64,000 bases of DNA from Streptomyces sp. ALI-76-A (GCF_030287445.1 NZ_JASVWB010000002.1:4030001-4094000), one strand, 5' to 3'; numbered from the stretch's first letter, positions 16,367-25,413 are shown. Translations and numbers: made by a program. The notes: a model not told the origin generated them from the sequence alone.

Positions 16367-17875
16367 TCAGTGCGCGATCACCGGCACGCGCAGCTCGTCC
16401 TCGGCACCGTCACCGGAACCGGTCACCGCGCCGGTTTCCGGGCGGCCGGTGTTGATGAAGGTGGCGGCGATCACCGCGGCGAGGACCAGGATGCCGACCG
16501 CGAACCAGATCGCGTTGGTGTACCCGTGCACCTGGCCCTCCAGCTGGACCAGCTGCTGCTGGGCCTGGGAACCGGCGCCGCCGATGTGGTCCTTGATGTA
16601 CGCGGTCGTCGCCGAGGCGGCGATCGTGTTCAGCAGGGCCGTACCGATCGCGCCGCCCACCTGCTGCGAGGTGTTGACCATCGCGGAGGCGACACCGGAG
16701 TCACGCGCCTCGACACCGTGCGTGGACAGGGACATGGCGGGCATGAACGCCGTACCCATGCCGAGGCCGAGCAGCACCATCCCCGGCAGGATCACGCCGG
16801 CGTACGAGGTGCCGATCTCCAGCTGGGTGAGGAAGAGCATGCCGACCGCGGCGACCAGGAAGCCCGGAGCCATCAGCAGGCGCGGCGGGACCCGGGTCAT
16901 CAGACGGGTGCCGATCTGCGTGGAGCCCACCATCATGCCGCCGATCATCGGCAGGAAGGCGAGGCCGGTCTTGACCGGCGAGTAGCCCAGCACGAGTTGC
17001 AGGTAGTAGGTCAGGAAGAGGAACAGGCCGAACATCGCGATGATCGCGAGGCCGAGGGAGAGGTAGACGCCTCCGCGGTTGCGCTCGGTGATGACGCGCA
17101 GCGGCAGCAGCGGGGCCTTGACCTTGGACTCGACGAGGACGAACGCGGCGAGCAGCACGACCGACGCGACGAACAGGCCGATGGTCGTGGAGTCGCCCCA
17201 GCCGTCGGACTCGGCGCGGGTGAAGGCGTAGACCAGCGTGACCAGACCGAGGATGGACAGGACGACGCCGGGGATGTCGAGCGGCGAACGGTTGCGGCCG
17301 CCGGCCGGCTCACGGATGACGAAGTACGCGCCCGCGGCCGCGACGACCGCGAACGGGATGTTGACGAAGAACGTCCAGCGCCAGTCGAGGTACTCGGTGA
17401 GCAGGCCGCCGAGGATGAAGCCCACGGCGCCGCCGCCACCGGCGATCGCACCGTAGATGCCGAACGCCTTGGCGCGCTCCTTGGGCTCCGTGAACATCAC
17501 GGCGAGCAGCGAGAGCGCGGCGGGCGCGAGCAGCGCGCCGAACGCACCCTGGAGGGCGCGGGCGCCGAGCATCATGGCCTCGTTGGTGGCCGCGCCACCG
17601 AGCGCGGAGGCACCGGCGAAGCCGACGAGACCGGCGACGAAGGTGCGCTTGCGGCCCCACAGGTCGGCGATGCGTCCGCCGAAGAGCAGCAGCCCACCGA
17701 AGGCAAGGGCGTAGGCCGTGATGACCCACTGGCGGTTGCCGTCGGATATGCCCAGGTCCTGCTGGGCCGACGGCAGCGCGATGTTCACGATGGTCGCGTC
17801 CAGGACGACCATCAGCTGGGCGAGCGCGATGAACGTCAGCGCCTTCCAGCGATTGGCATGTGCTGTTTCAGACAT
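16367..17875 (-). CDS. MFS drug exporter, DHA2 (14-span) family
   Basis: A 502-residue inner-membrane exporter. The first helix holds ALAQLMVVLDATIVNIALP, and motif A reads GRIADLWGRKRTF near residue 75; about 14 spans follow, ending in a short polar tail. I choose ATG 17875 (MSETAHANRW); a GTG four codons upstream is possible. It lies downstream of a TetR gene on the same strand and is probably its target. Its place next to hrdD, marR and tetR matches S. coelicolor SCO3206 (from memory). Confidence 0.9.
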   Translation of the reverse strand: MSETAHANRWKALTFIALAQLMVVLDATIVNIALPSAQQDLGISDGNRQWVITAYALAFGGLLLFGGRIADLWGRKRTFVAGLVGFAGASALGGAATNEAMMLGARALQGAFGALLAPAALSLLAVMFTEPKERAKAFGIYGAIAGGGGAVGFILGGLLTEYLDWRWTFFVNIPFAVVAAAGAYFVIREPAGGRNRSPLDIPGVVLSILGLVTLVYAFTRAESDGWGDSTTIGLFVASVVLLAAFVLVESKVKAPLLPLRVITERNRGGVYLSLGLAIIAMFGLFLFLTYYLQLVLGYSPVKTGLAFLPMIGGMMVGSTQIGTRLMTRVPPRLLMAPGFLVAAVGMLFLTQLEIGTSYAGVILPGMVLLGLGMGTAFMPAMSLSTHGVEARDSGVASAMVNTSQQVGGAIGTALLNTIAASATTAYIKDHIGGAGSQAQQQLVQLEGQVHGYTNAIWFAVGILVLAAVIAATFINTGRPETGAVTGSGDGAEDELRVPVIAH

Positions 17876-18151
17876 GGATGTACCCACTTCGGGACTTCGT
17901 GACGGAAAAACGGGACGTAATGGCGTAAAGGTCTTGTCAAAGGGTGCGGAAAAGGAACGGCTCGTCGACGGCTACGGCGACGACGACGGCCGAAGTGTGT
18001 GGGGGGCCTGGTCGGTGGGCCTGGTCGGTGCGGACCAGTCGGTGGGGCGACCGGCTCCGGGAGTGGTGACTGTGCTGTGGTGCCTGTGGTGTGGTGCCTG
18101 CTGGGTCGTGACTGCCGTGTGATGACTGATGTGGAGCGCTGAACTGATCGG

Positions 18152-18796
18152 TCAGGCCTGCCGCAGGTCCTCCATGGTCACGGCCGTGCCCGGCAGGACG
18201 GAGCGGGCCGGGGCCCGCAGTCCGTCCAGGAACAGCTGGAGATGACGGTGTACGAAACGGTCGGCGCTGACGCACCCGGTCCCCGCCGGGGGCCGGCTGA
18301 GCTGGGCGACGGTGACCATCAGGTCACCGACGCCCACGTCGGTGCGGAGCTGCCCGGCCGCCTTGGCGTGGTCCATGAGCTCGTCGATGAGCTGCTCGAT
18401 CCGCTCGCGCGCCGCCACCAGGTCGGGGTGGTGCTGGTCGAAGGTGCTGATCACCATCGGGCACAGCGCGCTGACCCGCTCGTCGGCGGCGACGTGCACG
18501 AAGCGCTCCAGCGCCGCGAAGGCGTCGCCGCTCTCCGCGAGCGCCTGCTCGGCCGCCTCGGAGGTCCGGTCCATGACCGAACACACGACCTCCCTGACCA
18601 GGGCGTCCCGGTCCGGGAAGTTCCGGTACACCGTGGCGTTGCCGACACCGGCCCGTCGGGCGATCTCGTCGAGCGGCACGTCGGGGCCGAACTCGGTGAA
18701 CATCTCCCGGGCGGCGGCGACGATCCGCTCCCGGTTGCGCAGGGCGTCGGCACGCGGCCGGGGCGCCTTGCGCTGCACGGGGGTCGCGGTCTGCAC
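18152..18796 (-). CDS. TetR-family repressor of the exporter
   Basis: A 214-residue regulator. Residues 20-65 form the helix-turn-helix (VPLDEIARRAGVGNATVYRNFPDRDALV) and the rest is a ligand-binding helical bundle. Start GTG 18796 is set by AGGAGG five bases upstream. It precedes the DHA2 exporter on the same strand by about 276 bp; that gap is GTG/TGG-rich low complexity. The usual reading is a drug-responsive repressor of the pair. Confidence 0.9.
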   Translation of the reverse strand: MQTATPVQRKAPRPRADALRNRERIVAAAREMFTEFGPDVPLDEIARRAGVGNATVYRNFPDRDALVREVVCSVMDRTSEAAEQALAESGDAFAALERFVHVAADERVSALCPMVISTFDQHHPDLVAARERIEQLIDELMDHAKAAGQLRTDVGVGDLMVTVAQLSRPPAGTGCVSADRFVHRHLQLFLDGLRAPARSVLPGTAVTMEDLRQA

Positions 18797-18894
18797 GGTG
18801 CCCTCCTGAGGCTGGTGGTGGCGATGAGTCAGGCGGTGGGCCCGACGTTCGTCGGGCGATCGGTGAGGCGATGGTTCGCGATCCGGGGAAAGGC

Positions 18895-18929
18895 TCCCCG
18901 TTTCGCTCGGACACATGGCTAAACGGGGA
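18895..18929 (-). promoter_or_regulatory. Probable TetR operator upstream of tetR
   Basis: TCCCCGTTT (18895-18903) and AAACGGGGA (18921-18929) form a 9-bp perfect inverted repeat with a 17-base spacer; a third CCCCGGTT half follows at about 18936. The rest of the 324-bp gap 18797-19120 holds no gene I can support. Confidence 0.6.
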
Positions 18930-19120
18930 AGTGGTCCCCGGTTATTTCCCACCCGGCGGATGTTTCCATGTGACCTGAGTCACATGCCCCTGTCGGGGAA
19001 ACCCACGTTCGGCCTCTCCCGGCGCGCGCCCGCGAATCCCTCGTCACAGGGTGATCGAAAGGGCGCAGCCTTCAAGCCTGCGGCCGCCGCTGACCGAAGG
19101 GGCCGACCGAAGGGGCCATC

Positions 19121-20452
19121 ATGCAGCCGCAGTCCGGGAAACTCCGGGAAGGGGCGGGCGCCTCCCCGGAACCGCGCCGGCTCCGCCGCCGGATACGCCC
19201 GCGCCGCGTGGCCGCCCTGGCGTCCGTGACCGCGCTGACCCTCGCGGTCAGCACCACCGCCGGCACCGGACACCTCCCCCCGGCCCCCACCACGGCCGGA
19301 GCCGGCCCGGTCGCCCTCGCCCACTCCCCCGCCCACGGCCCCTGCATGATCAGCGGCGGCCCCGCCGTCCAGATGTCGGAGGGCCTGCCCACCCCCGGCG
19401 GCTACTCCCGCTCCACCGGCACCGTCCGGGCCCTCACCCTGATGGTCGACTTCTCCGACGCCCCCGGCCAGGGCAGCGCCCTCGACCGCTTCCGCGAGTT
19501 CTTCCCGCGGACCCAGGAGTGGTTCCGCACCAGCTCCTACGGCCGTCTCGACTACCGCCCCGAGACCCCCGTTCCGGACTGGCTGCGGATGCCCCAGCCG
19601 TTCAGCGCCTACGGCATAGAACGCGGCGCCCCCTTCGACCCCGGCTACCGCCAGCTGGTCCAGGACCTCGTGACCGCGGCCGATCCCCGGGTGGACTTCC
19701 GGTCGTACGACTTCCTGAACGTGCTGGTGACGCCGAACGCCGGCCCGTCGGCCCTGGACACGGTCCTGTCCGTCACCTTCGCCGGCAACACCGAGGCGCC
19801 GGTCGCCGACGGTGTCCCCGTCGCGAACGCCTCCTTCGTCTACTCCCGCCAGGACGACGGCTCCGGCTCCTACGACAGGACCGGCTACCGCGTCCTCCCG
19901 CACGAGAACGGCCACGTCTTCGGCCTGCCCGACCTGTACACCCAGGAGGGCGGCGGCGCGGTCGGCCACTGGGACATCATGAGTGAGGACTGGGGAGCCA
20001 ACAACGACCTGCTGGGCTGGCACAAGTGGAAGCTCGGCTGGCTGGACGCGGGCCAGGTGCACTGTGTGACGGCGCCGGGGACGACGGAGCACACGCTGAC
20101 GCCGCTGGCCCGGGCGGGCGGTTCGAAGCTGATCGTCGTCCCGGTCGACCGGCGGACCGGCTACGCCGTCGAGTTGCGTACCCGCGACGGCAACGACGAA
20201 GCCGTGTGCCGCCCGGGCGTCCTGATCTACAGGATCGACGCGGACGTGGACACCGGCCAGGGCCCGGTCACGGTGTACGACTCCCACCGCGACAGCGGGG
20301 GCTGCACCCGCTCCCCGAACGTCCACGCCGAACTCTCCGACGCGCCGTTCGCCCCCGGCGAGGACTTCCGGGACACACGGAAGGACGTACGCATCGCGGT
20401 GACGGGGGCGGATCTCGCCGGGAATTACCGGGTGGTGGTGACTCGGGGGTGA
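19121..20452 (+). CDS. Secreted M6-like zinc metalloprotease
   Basis: The 443-residue protein has a long Arg-rich N-terminus and hydrophobic signal segment (about 28-50), so it should be exported. The catalytic zinc site is HENGHVFGLPD near residue 265, where the two His and the Glu fit HExxH; the Met-turn is WDIMSEDWG about 25 residues later. This spacing is that of M6 immune-inhibitor-A-like proteases. The C-terminal third (from about 320) is beta-rich. It starts at ATG 19121 after an AAGGGGC site. It stands alone and may be a nutritional exoprotease. Confidence 0.85.
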   Translation: MQPQSGKLREGAGASPEPRRLRRRIRPRRVAALASVTALTLAVSTTAGTGHLPPAPTTAGAGPVALAHSPAHGPCMISGGPAVQMSEGLPTPGGYSRSTGTVRALTLMVDFSDAPGQGSALDRFREFFPRTQEWFRTSSYGRLDYRPETPVPDWLRMPQPFSAYGIERGAPFDPGYRQLVQDLVTAADPRVDFRSYDFLNVLVTPNAGPSALDTVLSVTFAGNTEAPVADGVPVANASFVYSRQDDGSGSYDRTGYRVLPHENGHVFGLPDLYTQEGGGAVGHWDIMSEDWGANNDLLGWHKWKLGWLDAGQVHCVTAPGTTEHTLTPLARAGGSKLIVVPVDRRTGYAVELRTRDGNDEAVCRPGVLIYRIDADVDTGQGPVTVYDSHRDSGGCTRSPNVHAELSDAPFAPGEDFRDTRKDVRIAVTGADLAGNYRVVVTRG

Positions 20453-20572
20453 GGGGAAGGGGGCGCGCCGTCGGCCCCGCCTCCGGAAATGGCTGATTGC
20501 CGGGGCACGGCGAGGTGGGGAACTGCTCCCGGCTTACGGTAGGGCTGCCGCAACCGCCCCACCGGAGAGCCG

Positions 20573-22402
20573 ATGCCCGCTGAGACCCCCTCGAACGAGA
20601 CAGCCGGCGCCCGGACGCCCGACTCACCGGTGCGCGGCGCACCGACGGCCCGCGCGCCCGCGATCGACGCACCCGCGGTCGGCGCAGCCGCGATCAGCGC
20701 GTCGGCGGCCGGTGCACCGGGGCTCGGCGTGTCGCCCCGCGAGCGGGCCGAGGTACCGGCCGAGGCGGTCACGCCGTTGATCCGGGGTGTCGGTGTGCTG
20801 CGGCAGCTGACCGAGGCCGGCGGGCGGTCGAGCCCGAGCGGGCTCGAACGTGCCACCGGTCTCGCCCGGTCCACGGTGGACCGGATCACCTCCACCCTCG
20901 TCCGCATGGGATACGTCCGCCTCGACGGCCGGGACGTCGTCCTCGCCCCCCGCCTGATGGAACTGGGCAACGCCTACCTGGCCGCCCTGCGCCTGCCCGC
21001 CCTCCTGGACGCCCGCGCGGACGCGCTCGCCGACGAGCTCGACGAGTCGGTCTCGCTGGCGGTCGGCGACCGGGACGGCATCCGCTTCATCCACCAGGCC
21101 ACCCGCCGCCGTGCCATGTCCCTCAGCTTCCGCATCGGCGACCTGCTCCCGGCCGAACGCACCGCTCCTGGCCCGCTGTTGGCATCGGAGTGGACGGACG
21201 AGGAGTGGCGGGCGTGGCGCGCGCGCCGGGCGGCGGACCCGGAGGACCGCGGCTTCCCGGCCGTACCGCCGCGCGAACACACCGCCTCCGACCGGGACTT
21301 CGAAGAGCGTGCCGCGCGGGCACGGCAGGACGGCTGCGCGCTGGACGACCAGTTGATCGAACCGGGCCTGGTCGCCGTCTCCGTACCCGTACGAGATCCC
21401 CGTAGCGGCCGGATCGCCTGCGTGGCGAGCGTGGTGAGCCACACCAGCCGGCACTCCGCGACACACCTGCGCGACGCACTGCTCCCCCGGCTGCGCGCGG
21501 CGGTCACGGACATGGAGCGCGCGCTGCGGGAGGCGGGACCGGCGACAGGACCCGCAAGGGGACCAGGGGCACGGCCAGGAGGGCCGGGCGAGCCGGAGGC
21601 GGTGGCCCCGTCTGGACTGGCGGCCTGGACCGGGGCGTCGAAGCAGGAACTGGGCCGGGAGTTCGTCGAGTCGCTGGCCCGCGGGCTGACCGTACTGACG
21701 GCGTTCGGCGAGGGCAGGCCCGCGCTGACCCTGACGGAGGTCGCGAAGGCGACGGGCCTGGCCCGCGCGACCGCACGCCGGGCGCTGATCACGTACCAGT
21801 ACCTGGGCCTGGTGACCCCCGGCCCGCACCGCACGTTCGCACTCACCTCCGGCGTCCTGTCCCTCGGCTTCCCGCCCCTGTCCCGCACCTCCCTTCCCCG
21901 CATCGCCGACCCGCACCTGGCGGACCTCGCCGCCCGGCTCCACGAGTCGGCGTCGCTGGCGGTCCTGTCCCCGACGGGCGAGGAGATCCAGTACACCGCC
22001 CGGGCGGCCGCGCACCGCGTGATGAGCGTCGACATCACGGTCGGCACCCGCCTGCCGGCCCCGGCGACGTCACTGGGCCGGGTCCTGCTGGCGCAGCGCA
22101 ACACGCCGTCACCCGCCCCTCCCCCGTCACTCCTCCCGCCGAGACCGGTCCTGGACGACGTACGACAGCGGGGCTACGCCCTCCTCGACGAGGAGTGGGA
22201 GGAGGGCCTGCGCTCGATCGCGGTCCCGATCCACGACCGCACCGGCAAGGTCGTCGCCGCGGCCAACGTGGCCCTGCACGCGGCCCGCCGCACGCCCGAG
22301 GAATGCGTCGACGAGATCCTGCCCGAGCTGAGGGCGACGGCGGCACGGATCGAGGAGGAGCTGGGGGTGGCGGGAAGGTTCGTACGGGTGGCGCTGCACT
22401 GA
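20573..22402 (+). CDS. Double-length IclR-family regulator (two IclR units)
   Basis: At 609 residues it is about twice a normal IclR protein. After an Ala/Pro-rich tail (1-70) the first unit has a winged helix (LIRGVGVLRQLTEAGG ... LARSTVDRITSTLVRMGYV) and an effector domain to about 320. A low-complexity linker (rich in Gly, Pro, Arg) follows. A second unit then repeats the plan: winged helix SLARGLTVLTAFGEG ... LARATARRALITYQYLGLV (about 365-420) and an effector domain ending ELRATAARIEEELG. One polypeptide could thus act as an intramolecular dimer. No catabolic operon adjoins it, so the ligand is unknown. Confidence 0.88.
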   Translation: MPAETPSNETAGARTPDSPVRGAPTARAPAIDAPAVGAAAISASAAGAPGLGVSPRERAEVPAEAVTPLIRGVGVLRQLTEAGGRSSPSGLERATGLARSTVDRITSTLVRMGYVRLDGRDVVLAPRLMELGNAYLAALRLPALLDARADALADELDESVSLAVGDRDGIRFIHQATRRRAMSLSFRIGDLLPAERTAPGPLLASEWTDEEWRAWRARRAADPEDRGFPAVPPREHTASDRDFEERAARARQDGCALDDQLIEPGLVAVSVPVRDPRSGRIACVASVVSHTSRHSATHLRDALLPRLRAAVTDMERALREAGPATGPARGPGARPGGPGEPEAVAPSGLAAWTGASKQELGREFVESLARGLTVLTAFGEGRPALTLTEVAKATGLARATARRALITYQYLGLVTPGPHRTFALTSGVLSLGFPPLSRTSLPRIADPHLADLAARLHESASLAVLSPTGEEIQYTARAAAHRVMSVDITVGTRLPAPATSLGRVLLAQRNTPSPAPPPSLLPPRPVLDDVRQRGYALLDEEWEEGLRSIAVPIHDRTGKVVAAANVALHAARRTPEECVDEILPELRATAARIEEELGVAGRFVRVALH

Positions 22403-22466
22403 GTCAGAGATACGGAACCGAGTCGGGGATACGGGTGCCGCCCTCTGCCACCTCAGCCTTCGGCCC

Positions 22467-23057
22467 TCACCCCGCGTACGGCCGGGCGGCCCGCCCCTCC
22501 CGCAGCGTCAGGCCCCACCAGGCGAGCTGGTCGAGCAACACGTCGGCGGCCTTGGCGGCACCGCTCTCATCGCGCGGACGCCCCTGCTCGTCGAACTTCT
22601 CCCAGGCCATGTGGAACCCCACGGTGTCCCTCAGGGTGACGGCATGCAGCTCGGCGAAGACCTGCCGCAGCTGCTCCACGGCCCGCTGCCCACCGGCCAT
22701 ACCGCCGTACGAGACGAACCCGACCGGCTTGGCCCGCCACTCGGCGTGGACGTAGTCGATGGCCAGCTTCAGGGAGGCCGGGTACCCGTGGTTGTACTCG
22801 GGCGTGACGACGACGAACCCGTCGAGACCCCCGATCCGCTGGGCAAGCCCCGGAACGTCCCCGGGACGGTCCCCGGACCGTTCGAAACTCAGCTTGAGCT
22901 CCTCGACGAGAGCGGGCTCGGCCAGGTCGATGACATGGATCTCCATGTCGTCGCGCCGGCCGGCCTCGGACACGAACCAGTCAGCGACTGTGTCGGCGAA
23001 CCGACCGGCACGCGTGCTGCCGATGAGGACGCCGATCTTGAGCGGATTGGAATTCAT
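22467..23057 (-). CDS. NAD(P)H-dependent FMN/quinone reductase
   Basis: A 196-residue flavodoxin-fold enzyme that reduces FMN, quinones or azo compounds with NAD(P)H. The phosphate-binding loop GVLIGSTRAGRFADTVADW (about 8-26) and the flavin motif TPEYNHGYPASLK (about 87-99) are clear. The start is ATG 23057, which lies exactly at the expected transcription start of a SoxR-type promoter, so the mRNA is probably leaderless. Redox-cycling drugs are the likely inducers. Confidence 0.9.
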   Translation of the reverse strand: MNSNPLKIGVLIGSTRAGRFADTVADWFVSEAGRRDDMEIHVIDLAEPALVEELKLSFERSGDRPGDVPGLAQRIGGLDGFVVVTPEYNHGYPASLKLAIDYVHAEWRAKPVGFVSYGGMAGGQRAVEQLRQVFAELHAVTLRDTVGFHMAWEKFDEQGRPRDESGAAKAADVLLDQLAWWGLTLREGRAARPYAG

Positions 23058-23063
23058 GCCAGG

Positions 23064-23094
23064 ACCGTAAAACCCCAACTCAACTTGAGGTCAA
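23064..23094 (-). promoter_or_regulatory. SoxR-type promoter of the FMN reductase gene
   Basis: On the minus strand -35 TTGACC (23089-23094) and -10 TACGGT (23064-23069) are separated by 19 bp, the stretched spacing used by MerR/SoxR activators. The spacer begins TCAAGTT, so CCTCAAGTT, the left half of the SoxR box, overlaps the -35; the right half (GAGTTGGGG) is degenerate. The ATG is 6 bp past the -10. Confidence 0.6.
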
Positions 23095-23184
23095 CCCCCG
23101 CCCCACCCAGCGTCGCCCCCTACCGCAGACCCCCCACCCGCTACACTGACGCCGTACGCCGCCGCCCCGGCGACGCACAGCCTT

Positions 23185-23257
23185 GCCTTCGTAGCTCAGG
23201 GGATAGAGCACCGCTCTCCTAAAGCGGGTGTCGCAGGTTCGAATCCTGCCGGGGGCA
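23185..23257 (+). tRNA. tRNA-Arg (anticodon CCT)
   Basis: A full cloverleaf can be drawn: acceptor GCCTTCG pairs with CGGGGGC (two G-T pairs), anticodon stem CCGCT/AGCGG with loop CTCCTAA, and T arm GCAGG-TTCGAAT-CCTGC at 23233-23249. The anticodon CCT reads AGG. CCA is not encoded. A copy of its 3' half lies at 24367-24408. Confidence 0.96.
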
Positions 23258-23307
23258 CAACGCATTACGCCGCTGACCTGGGTTCTCCCCCAGGGAGGCG
23301 CTCTACT

Positions 23308-23334
23308 CGGCCTCGGACTTCTCGTCCGGGGCCG
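23308..23334 (+). terminator. Terminator after tRNA-Arg
   Basis: An 11-bp stem with one G-T pair (23308-23318 with 23324-23334) and 5-base loop. Confidence 0.7.
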
Positions 23335-23350
23335 TTCGCGTGAGCGGTGC

Positions 23351-23370
23351 GGGCGGGCGGGCGGGCGGGC
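23351..23370. repeat. GGGC microsatellite, five copies
   Basis: Five perfect tandem GGGC units lie in the 380-bp gap between the tRNA and the Uma2 gene. Apart from this and the terminator I see nothing functional in that gap. Confidence 0.9.
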
Positions 23371-23638
23371 AACGGTGACGTGATCTTGGCTTTCTCCTCG
23401 TCGGCCGTACCGCGGCGGCTGCCGCACTGGGTCAGGGGTGCCGCCGCCCTGTTCCAGTCCCCTGTCCCCTGGTGGCGAGGCCACCGCGCCGGTTCCTCAC
23501 CCTTGCCGCGGGCGCGCTGGTCGGATGGCGGCCGACGGGGAGGGGGCGCGAGCGGGACACGCGTGCCGGACGGACGGCAGACAGTACGCTGAATCCAGCG
23601 GGATCGGGCCCCCGCACCACAGTGTCCGGGAGGTCTTC

Positions 23639-24205
23639 ATGACGGCCGAGATGGTTGCCCCGGCGTGGATGCGTGAGCAGATCACGGCGGAGGAGTACGA
23701 GTCCTGGTCCGAGGAGCAGTGCGTCGGCATCGAGATCGTGGACGGGATGGTCGTCGTGACTCCGAGTGCGTCCAAGCGGCACAACCGGCTGGCCCGGATT
23801 CTGGCGAACGCCCTGGATGCCGCCGCGGGCCCGGAGTGGAACGCCGACACGGACTTCGACGTCCGGCTTCAGGACGTCCCGCTCACCAATCGCCGCCCGG
23901 ACGTCGTCGTGTACCGCGCAGACACGATCGACATCACCCCCACCCGCCCTGAGCACGTGCTGCTGGTCGCGGAGGTGGTGTCGCCAGGCTCGGAGACCAC
24001 CGACCGGATCGTGAAGGTCGACCAGTACGCCAAGGCAGGCATCGGCTTCTACTGGCGGATCGAGCAGGCCGCGACAGGCGTTCCTCTCGTATACACCTAC
24101 GTTCTCGACCCCGCGACGAAGACCTACCGGGACGGAGACGTGTTCACCGGCGTCCTCAAGGTAGTGGCCCCGTTCCCGGTGGAGATCGACCTCGGGCAGG
24201 TCTGA
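23639..24205 (+). CDS. Uma2-family (DUF820) PD-(D/E)XK nuclease-fold protein
   Basis: A 188-residue protein of the Uma2 family, which has a restriction-endonuclease fold. The expected acidic triad is present: Asp in RRPDVVVYRAD, Glu in VAEVVSPGSETTDR, then a Lys at IVKVDQYAKAGI. The start ATG 23639 has GGGAGG six bases upstream. Uma2 proteins are multiplied in actinobacteria and cyanobacteria and their substrate is not established. The gene is the only one between the tRNA and the partial tRNA copy at 24367, so it may be cargo of a tRNA-targeting element. Confidence 0.9.
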   Translation: MTAEMVAPAWMREQITAEEYESWSEEQCVGIEIVDGMVVVTPSASKRHNRLARILANALDAAAGPEWNADTDFDVRLQDVPLTNRRPDVVVYRADTIDITPTRPEHVLLVAEVVSPGSETTDRIVKVDQYAKAGIGFYWRIEQAATGVPLVYTYVLDPATKTYRDGDVFTGVLKVVAPFPVEIDLGQV

Positions 24206-24366
24206 CCAGGCGCCGCTCAGCAACCCGGCGCGCGTGAGCGATGCGTGAGCGGACGGTCCGCTACGGGGCGGCATGAGCCGGATCACGTGGCTCGCCGTGC
24301 CGTCTCGACCAGGGAACCAGCCGCGCGCGGCGGCTCCGGGCACCACCGGGCAAGGACGCGATCCCA

Positions 24367-24408
24367 CTCCTGAAGCGCGTGTCGCAGGTTCGAATCCTGC
24401 CGGGGCAC
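24367..24408 (+). repeat. Partial copy of the tRNA-Arg 3' half (att-like)
   Basis: This 42-bp sequence matches tRNA-Arg positions 23216-23258, from the anticodon loop to the discriminator, with two substitutions and one deleted G. An intact tRNA with a 3'-half copy downstream is the usual mark of tRNA-site integration. The rest of the 313-bp gap 24206-24519 holds no gene. Confidence 0.85.
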
Positions 24409-24519
24409 GGAGAAGCACCTGGCCAGAGCCCTTCCGTCCATCGGACGGGAGGGCTCCTGCGCTTGCAGTACGCGTACTCCGCCCCCGGATCCGGCAGAAC
24501 GTCACTACGATCACGGGCC

Positions 24520-25413
24520 ATGGACTGGCTCCAGCGCACCAGGCAGCTGAGGCAGTGGACCAGGAGCGGCACACGCGCTCCGCACAAGCCGCTGCTCCTC
24601 TTGTACGCCCTCGGCCGGTTCCAGGAGGATACCGACGGCGGGCTGCGCTACACCGCGGTGGAAGAAGACCTCCAGCGACTGCTGGCCGAGTACGGGCCGC
24701 CGAACAGGACTACGCCCGCCTATCCGTTCCACCACCTGGTCAGCGACGGTGTCTGGGAAGTACGCACTGACCGCGGGCCCGGCAGTCCCGGCACCGGGGT
24801 GCGGGATCTCCGGGAAACGGGTGCCACCGGGCAGCTGGCGCCGGATCTGAGGGCAGCGTTGCGACGCGAGCCGTCGCTGCTCGGCAGGATCGCGCGGCTG
24901 CTGCTCGACCTGCACTTCCCACCCTCACTCCACAGTGAACTGTGCGAAGCCGTCGGCCTGGAGCTCAAGCCGACGGAGACCGAGCAGATCTCGACCGTGA
25001 GACGACAGCGGAACCGGCGGATGCGGGAGGTCGTGCTGACCGCTTACGAGTACCGGTGTGCCTTCTGCGGTTACGACGGCAGGCTCGGCGCGGTGCCGGT
25101 CGGGCTGGAGGCAGCGCACGTGCGGTGGTGGGCGTTCGACGGACCCGACGACATCGAGAACGGGCTCTGCCTGTGCTCACTGCACCACAAGCTCCTCGAC
25201 AAGGGCGTCCTCGGGGTCGGCGACGGTCACCGCATCCTGGTCTCGCAACGATTCGTCGGCCACAGCCCCGCCGCCCGTGAACACGTCATAGCGCTCGCCG
25301 GCCGTCCGCTCACCGGCCCACAGCCGGGCGCACGCCCGGTCGCAGCCGCCCACCGCGCATGGCACACCAGCCAGGTCTTCCACGGCAGTCCACGCCCCGC
25401 CACCGCTGTCTGA
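24520..25413 (+). CDS. HNH endonuclease with sulfur-binding-like domain (type IV restriction, ScoMcrA/SprMcrA type)
   Basis: A 297-residue protein. The N-terminal part (about 1-170; RAPHKPLLLLYALGRFQE, YPFHHLVSDGVWEV) resembles the domain that binds phosphorothioate (sulfur-modified) DNA in ScoMcrA and SprMcrA. The C-terminal part is an HNH nuclease: CAFC zinc pair, His in LEAAHVRWW, Asn in DIENGLCLC and His in LHHKLLDKG. Together they predict an enzyme that cuts incoming Dnd-modified DNA. The start is ATG 24520; the frame opens at 24379 but that part overlaps the tRNA fragment. It is next to the tRNA scar and the Uma2 gene. The domain assignment is by recall. Confidence 0.75.
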   Translation: MDWLQRTRQLRQWTRSGTRAPHKPLLLLYALGRFQEDTDGGLRYTAVEEDLQRLLAEYGPPNRTTPAYPFHHLVSDGVWEVRTDRGPGSPGTGVRDLRETGATGQLAPDLRAALRREPSLLGRIARLLLDLHFPPSLHSELCEAVGLELKPTETEQISTVRRQRNRRMREVVLTAYEYRCAFCGYDGRLGAVPVGLEAAHVRWWAFDGPDDIENGLCLCSLHHKLLDKGVLGVGDGHRILVSQRFVGHSPAAREHVIALAGRPLTGPQPGARPVAAAHRAWHTSQVFHGSPRPATAV

